19,338 nt of DNA from a bacterium (lineage in GTDB: Bacteria; Muiribacteriota; Ozemobacteria; Ozemobacterales; Ozemobacteraceae). A program made the position numbers and the translations under genes. The stretch covers positions 1 through 19,338 of the forward strand of contig JACPTH010000328.1 in NCBI GenBank assembly GCA_016192885.1, written 5' to 3'. The notes under the pieces were generated by a model. The model made no database searches and had not been told where the DNA came from. It saw only the letters and a program-made list of their open reading frames with translations. Position 1 is the first letter of the stretch; each line of letters starts with the position of its first letter. Below are positions 15,014 through 19,338 of the stretch, one piece after another.

Positions 15014-17489
15014 TTATGGGCGGGGGCGAATTCGAATCCGAAATTAAGTCCATTCCGCCTTGGAGCATTTCATCAGAGAAAGGGGAAAATTGATTTTCAC
15101 CGGGAAGGGCCGGTTCTTGTACATTTGTAACTTCAACCTCCTTCCGAAGACCCGTAACTATCTCCAAAAGCTGGGGGTTCTTTGGGTGCTTTTTCAAAAA
15201 TTCCTCGTATTGGAGAATCGCTTCCTCAACCATATTCAGTTTTTTCATACACGAGGTGTAGACGACGTGAATTCCCATATTGGAAACGTCGGTCGCTAAA
15301 ATCGCCATGCATTCCTGAATTGCTTCGGGATACAAACCTTTTTTGGCGAGGTTTCGCGCAAGAAGTTCCCTAAAGTTGGTTTCGTCGGGCTTGATTTTTA
15401 ACGCTTCTTGAAGAACTGAAACAGTCTCATCGCTCATTGACTTATTCTGAACAAAAGCGTCCGCCAACGCAACTATATTCTCCTTGTTTGATGGCTCAAA
15501 CTGAAAATAAGCGAACATGATACCCATTGATTCAACTGTGTACTGTTTTTGCGTGGCATAATATTTGGCCAGGAGAGGAAGAAACTCTTTGTTGCCGGAA
15601 TTGTTCTTGTACATTGTTTCATAAATTGAAATAGCTTCAAACGAGATGTCCTTTGTTTCTAGGAAAGATTTGGAAAGAAAGCTGTGACCAAGCTGACTAT
15701 CAGGGAAACTCGCAAGCAAATTTTTTGCATGTTCCTTGCATTTAAAGTAGTTCTTTAAATCGAAGTGGGCTTCAATACAAAGTTCGAGGATTTGGCGCTC
15801 AATCTGAATCGGGAGTTTTGCCCCGCGAAGAGCGGCCTCTCCAACTTTAACCACTTTTTCCAGATTCTTTTCAGCTTTTGCTTTCTTCATTTTTGAAAGC
15901 GGATCTCTTGAAAACCTTCCTAACCAGGGAAAAAGCATTAGGAGAAAAACCAAAATAAAAGCTCCGACAAAAACTCCAAAACCGGTAAGAACCGCTGTTT
16001 TATTGCTTTCATAAAAAAGCGTAATTTTAAGCTTTCTATAAGTTGATTGGTTTTGAACATATTCAGATTCGCGAGTCTCAAAATCCGCTAACCGCCTGCC
16101 GGCCTCTTCAAATTGTTGGTCGTCTGCCAGGATTCCAATGATAATCCATTCAACGTCTCTTTTAAGATCGGGGTCCGCCTTTGGGTTTTTTGAGTAAATC
16201 TCAAAATAGTCTTTTGCCTTTTTTAAATCAACTTCGGACCCAAGGGTGTAAATTTTTCCCAAATAGAAAGTCGCTTCCGAATACTTATCAGGGTTTTCTT
16301 CATACGCTTTTAACAAAGGCTCACGCGCCAAATCAAACTTTTGCTCTTTATAAAGAACGATCGCATCTTTAAAGTCTTTCCCTATCTTATTTTTTGCATC
16401 AATTTTTGCTTGAAGTTCCTCGCACCCAACAAGTCCGGGATAAATCTTCTTTACTTTTTGAAGATTCAATTCGGAATCACTAAGTGCGTCAGATTCAAAC
16501 TTTCGTTTAGCCTGCTCGAACCAATACTCTGCTTCTTGAATTTTCTTTTTTTCCGGGTCTTCGGGGGGAGGGGGTTCCTCAGAATCGGAAGGCGGCTCAA
16601 TATCCATAGGGTCCTTGGGTGTCTGCGCAGACACCATGGTTTCCGAAGCTACGGGAGTAAGAACCGAAGGGGAAGGTTCCGGCTCAACTTCGGGCTCATC
16701 CGGGGGTTGAATAGGAAGTTTTGGGGGAGGAAGGACCTTTATCGGTTCCGGAGGTTTTGCCTGTAGTTTCGGGTCTTTATCAGGTTCGGGAAGTTTCACT
16801 CCTTCGGGAGGCTTTGTCGGGTCGTTTTCAAATGGACTTTCGGGAGGCCCACCCTTTCTAGCTTCTCCGGCCAAAGGCGTGAAGCGTCGAAAAAAACCGG
16901 GGTTAGGAAAAAGCTGTTTGGCGGCTTTTAAGCCATAATCCTTGTGATGATGCAAAAATTGAAAATCTTCCATAATGACATCCGAGGATGGGTCGGTTTC
17001 CAATGCCTTTTCCATCTCTTCGTAGCTCTGGCGGATGTTTCCTTTCCGATATAATAATTTCGCAAAAGTGTAATGAACTAACCCGTCTGAGCTGTTCTGA
17101 AGCGCGGGGTTTATCGCCTGAATTCCTTCTTCTATGAGGCCTTCTTGGAAGTTTACATCAGCCAGAACAACGTGGGCCATTGCGTCATTTGGATTTGCCC
17201 TTACCCGCGTCGAAACTTCCTTTCTGGTGTTGCCCAATAACTTTTTCTTTAAATCCGTAAGTTTTTTATCTTCTTCCTTATTTAAAAGCTCGCATCGCAA
17301 AAGTTCGAGATAAGCCTCCGAAAACATTCTTGCGTTCAGATACTTCTTTATGGCGGAGTAGTCTCCGGGGGAAGAACCCGCCAACAAAAATTTGGGGAAG
17401 ATGAAAAAAATTAATGAAGTCAAACAAAAGCAAAAAAGATTTCCCTGGCCTTGTTGATAAGGTTTTCGAAAAGAGTGGAAACTAAGCAT
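14967..17489 (-). CDS. TPR-TM-TPR membrane protein with proline-rich arm
   Basis: The 840-residue frame starts with a hydrophobic segment (about residues 17-37, LFCFCLTSLIFFIFPKFLLA) acting as signal peptide or anchor. Then come TPR-like repeats (about 40-205), a proline/acid-rich arm (about 215-315, many PP, PEP and EPEP units), more TPRs (about 318-490), a transmembrane helix (about 497-522, VLTGFGVFVGAFILVFLLML), and a second TPR array (about 530-780) followed by a polar tail. Topology inferred from the helices: N-terminal TPRs and the arm outside, C-terminal TPRs in the cytoplasm. No catalytic motif is seen; a scaffold linking envelope and cytoplasm is a reasonable inference. The region from the TM onward parallels the next gene to the right (19338-17641), so the two are likely paralogues. 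ATG 17489 has no SD. The frame ends in a region that looks frameshifted. Confidence 0.78.
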   Translation of the reverse strand: MLSFHSFRKPYQQGQGNLFCFCLTSLIFFIFPKFLLAGSSPGDYSAIKKYLNARMFSEAYLELLRCELLNKEEDKKLTDLKKKLLGNTRKEVSTRVRANPNDAMAHVVLADVNFQEGLIEEGIQAINPALQNSSDGLVHYTFAKLLYRKGNIRQSYEEMEKALETDPSSDVIMEDFQFLHHHKDYGLKAAKQLFPNPGFFRRFTPLAGEARKGGPPESPFENDPTKPPEGVKLPEPDKDPKLQAKPPEPIKVLPPPKLPIQPPDEPEVEPEPSPSVLTPVASETMVSAQTPKDPMDIEPPSDSEEPPPPEDPEKKKIQEAEYWFEQAKRKFESDALSDSELNLQKVKKIYPGLVGCEELQAKIDAKNKIGKDFKDAIVLYKEQKFDLAREPLLKAYEENPDKYSEATFYLGKIYTLGSEVDLKKAKDYFEIYSKNPKADPDLKRDVEWIIIGILADDQQFEEAGRRLADFETRESEYVQNQSTYRKLKITLFYESNKTAVLTGFGVFVGAFILVFLLMLFPWLGRFSRDPLSKMKKAKAEKNLEKVVKVGEAALRGAKLPIQIERQILELCIEAHFDLKNYFKCKEHAKNLLASFPDSQLGHSFLSKSFLETKDISFEAISIYETMYKNNSGNKEFLPLLAKYYATQKQYTVESMGIMFAYFQFEPSNKENIVALADAFVQNKSMSDETVSVLQEALKIKPDETNFRELLARNLAKKGLYPEAIQECMAILATDVSNMGIHVVYTSCMKKLNMVEEAILQYEEFLKKHPKNPQLLEIVTGLRKEVEVTNVQEPALPGENQFSPFSDEMLQGGMDLISDSNSPPPIIDMDISGFTESEKIG

Positions 17490-17640
17490 TTAGGATGATC
17501 ATGCAAAATTCGGAATTTATCAATTTATTCGAAATGCCAGAAAATAGCTCCGCAACGGCCACTTCGAGGAGCAAATCGACGCGGCAATCTCTTCTCATAA
17601 CTACGATAAAATCGAATTTTGCGAAAGCCACTTTAGTTTT
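17490..17640. other. 151-base intergenic gap between the two TPR-TM genes
   Basis: No ORF, RNA-like structure or terminator with T-tract is seen here. On the - strand TTGATA and CATGAT occur 14 bases apart shortly before ATG 17489, a spacing too short for a good sigma-70 promoter. A promoter for the 17489 gene may lie here but I cannot place it. Confidence 0.4.
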
Positions 17641-19338
17641 TCAAATTACGCTTTTTCCGCAATGCTGGCAGTAATAATCAGCTTGACTATTGGGTTTGCT
17701 ACAATGGGGACAAATAGTCTGGCCCTCAGCCGGTTCGGCGGGGGAGCTCACTGTTGCCTCTGAAACTTGGGGTGGAACTTCACTTTGCGGTCGATTAACC
17801 TCGGAGGGAGATTTAGATGCTGATGAGATCTGCTCCTTTTCCGCAAGTTTAGACGCCGCCGCAAAACCCCTTTGGAAAGCCACATTGTAGGGGTTTTCCC
17901 CCAGGAATGCTCGATAAATTTCTAAAAGGTCTGGGATTTTCCCTACCTTTTGGTAAGATTCTCTCAAAACGGAATGGACCAATTCGTTATTTACGTCAAG
18001 GGACAGAACTTTCTCGCAAATTTGAAGGCAGCTTTGTTGGTTGTTCAATCTCATTTGGACTTTGGCAATTCCCAAGAGAACTTCGGGATCTTGTTGTTTT
18101 AACTCCATCATCATTTCAAATACTTTCATGGCGGGAGGATCCGATCTCCCCTTCTGTAAGTAAAATTTCCCAAGCCCCTTTATCACATCCGGGTTATTCG
18201 GTTCGCTCTCCAACCATTTTTCAAGAATATCGACTCCCTCTGGAGCTAGAACCTTTTGGGAAATATAATGTTGCCCGAGTAAACCCAGCAAAGCGACATT
18301 GTTTTTCTCGGATTTGTACAAGTTTAATAGAACGGGCAAGCTTTCCGGAGTCATCGCTCTTCGGCCCAAGTATGAGAATCCCAGCCATTTTTGAGCTTCG
18401 CTATCTTGGGGATTGATTGAAATTAGATGCTTACATTCTCCGATAGCCCGATCGTAGGTTGCTGTTTTTAGATAAGCTTGAGCAAGCAACCTCGAAATTA
18501 AAGCTCCGTCAAAAGCCGAAATATTTGGAAGTTTCTTAACTTCGGCAAGTTTTTCAATGCAATCCTTGGGGTAATTTTTGTTTAATAGCGAACGGGCTTG
18601 ATTGATTGCCGAATTCTTCCTGAACTCAGGCAATTTTTGGTGAATAATATATGCAATCCAAACCAGAAGCCCAACTACTACCAAAGGGATTGCGAGGGGA
18701 CCCCATTTAAAAGCGGAAACTTTGTAAAGTATGTCGTCAATACCCGGGTAATCCGGATCGGCCTCTTTCACCTCATTCAGAATTGTGTAGGCTGCGGAAT
18801 TGTTCCCCTCCGATGCGTAGATATTCCCTAGGATGAACTTCGCCCTATTGTTGTTAGGCTGTTTCACGATTTGACGTTGAGCCAGCGATTTAGCTTTATC
18901 AGAATCCCCGGTTTTCCAATGGCAAAAAGCTAAAATGCTCAAGAGATCAGGGGCGGGCAGATAATCTTCGGGAAGCTGGCTAAGAGTTTTTAGACATTCC
19001 TCGTACTCATTACTCTTGTACAACTCTCTTCCCTTATCCCAAAGTTGGGCTTGATTATCTACCGAATTGATTTTTTCCATCTGTTGGTCAACGATAACTT
19101 TAAATTTTTCAAGTTTCGCATCCAAAACGATGAGAGCCATTGCTCTACCGAAGGAAATTTTTGCATCTTTAAAATTCCCTCCTTGCATGTACCGTTGTCC
19201 CATGTTAACGAACCCTTCGGTTAACGCCATTCGATCGGCCGTACTTCGAGGAACCGGTTCGGTGGTCCCAAGTTTTTTCTTTAACTCATCTTCGAACGAA
19301 ATAGCTTTTTTCAGAAGTTTCTTAGCTTCCGCGTGTTC
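17641..19338 (-). CDS. TPR-TM-TPR membrane protein with C-terminal zinc ribbon (N-terminus off the right edge)
   Basis: The frame is open through the right edge: 36 sense codons lie before the first ATG (19230), so the gene is cut and 565 residues are visible. They show TPR repeats (about 37-205), one transmembrane helix (about 212-235, LAIPLVVVGLLVWIAYII), a cytoplasmic-side TPR array (about 240-480), a Ser/Pro/Glu linker, and a terminal zinc ribbon with C543-x2-C546 and C557-x2-C560 (ICPHCSKP, YYCQHCGKS). Such short zinc ribbons usually mediate protein contacts or bind nucleic acid. Function unknown; a membrane-bound scaffold is inferred. The part from the TM onward lines up motif by motif with the neighbouring 17489-14967 gene, which suggests an old tandem duplication with different C-terminal ends. 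The genes are co-directional, 151 bases apart. Confidence 0.8.
   Translation of the reverse strand, partial: EHAEAKKLLKKAISFEDELKKKLGTTEPVPRSTADRMALTEGFVNMGQRYMQGGNFKDAKISFGRAMALIVLDAKLEKFKVIVDQQMEKINSVDNQAQLWDKGRELYKSNEYEECLKTLSQLPEDYLPAPDLLSILAFCHWKTGDSDKAKSLAQRQIVKQPNNNRAKFILGNIYASEGNNSAAYTILNEVKEADPDYPGIDDILYKVSAFKWGPLAIPLVVVGLLVWIAYIIHQKLPEFRKNSAINQARSLLNKNYPKDCIEKLAEVKKLPNISAFDGALISRLLAQAYLKTATYDRAIGECKHLISINPQDSEAQKWLGFSYLGRRAMTPESLPVLLNLYKSEKNNVALLGLLGQHYISQKVLAPEGVDILEKWLESEPNNPDVIKGLGKFYLQKGRSDPPAMKVFEMMMELKQQDPEVLLGIAKVQMRLNNQQSCLQICEKVLSLDVNNELVHSVLRESYQKVGKIPDLLEIYRAFLGENPYNVAFQRGFAAASKLAEKEQISSASKSPSEVNRPQSEVPPQVSEATVSSPAEPAEGQTICPHCSKPNSQADYYCQHCGKSVI

Overview
The window looks like bacterial chromosome of about mid-40s % G+C (estimated by eye). 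Genes are dense, with no gene-free gap above about 150 bases. I see no RNA genes, insertion sequences, phage genes or CRISPR repeats. The gene content (several TPR membrane proteins, a DUF2723 glycosyltransferase-like protein, class III nucleotide cyclases, a paired helicase-nuclease) suggests a free-living, environmental, probably poorly cultivated lineage. I cannot name the phylum from sequence alone.

Left part, + strand: the 3' end of a TPR protein runs in from the edge (3-539). Next comes a secreted GyrI-like ligand-binding protein (597-1151) with a strong hairpin/T-tract directly after it. Then follow two different adenylate cyclases of class III: a 1000-residue soluble protein fusing a cyclase domain to a STAND/NB-ARC-type ATPase and a TPR array (1209-4211), and a six-helix membrane cyclase (4336-5559). 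The last + strand gene is a DUF2723-type membrane protein, probably a GT-C glycosyltransferase (5693-7900). It has a consensus -10 box so close to its ATG that a leaderless mRNA is likely.

Right part, - strand, read from right to left: a TPR-membrane-TPR protein ending in a zinc ribbon (19338-17641, cut by the edge); a paralogue with a proline-rich arm (17489-14967); a short TPR ORF in a shifted frame (15013-14321) that is probably the C-terminus of that paralogue; then two helicase-nucleases seven bases apart (14236-10970 and 10962-7864). Both helicase-nucleases carry a complete UvrD-like motor, a RecB-like nuclease and a probable Fe-S cysteine set. The last overlaps the DUF2723 gene tail to tail by 37 bases.

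The most notable units are: (1) the two-gene helicase-nuclease, whose layout resembles mycobacterial AdnAB (two motors, two nucleases) more than classical AddAB; (2) two adenylate cyclases of different design side by side; (3) a family of paralogous TPR-TM-TPR scaffold proteins, one apparently interrupted by a frameshift at an A6 run. Nothing in the sequence ties these three into one pathway, so I describe them as separate units.
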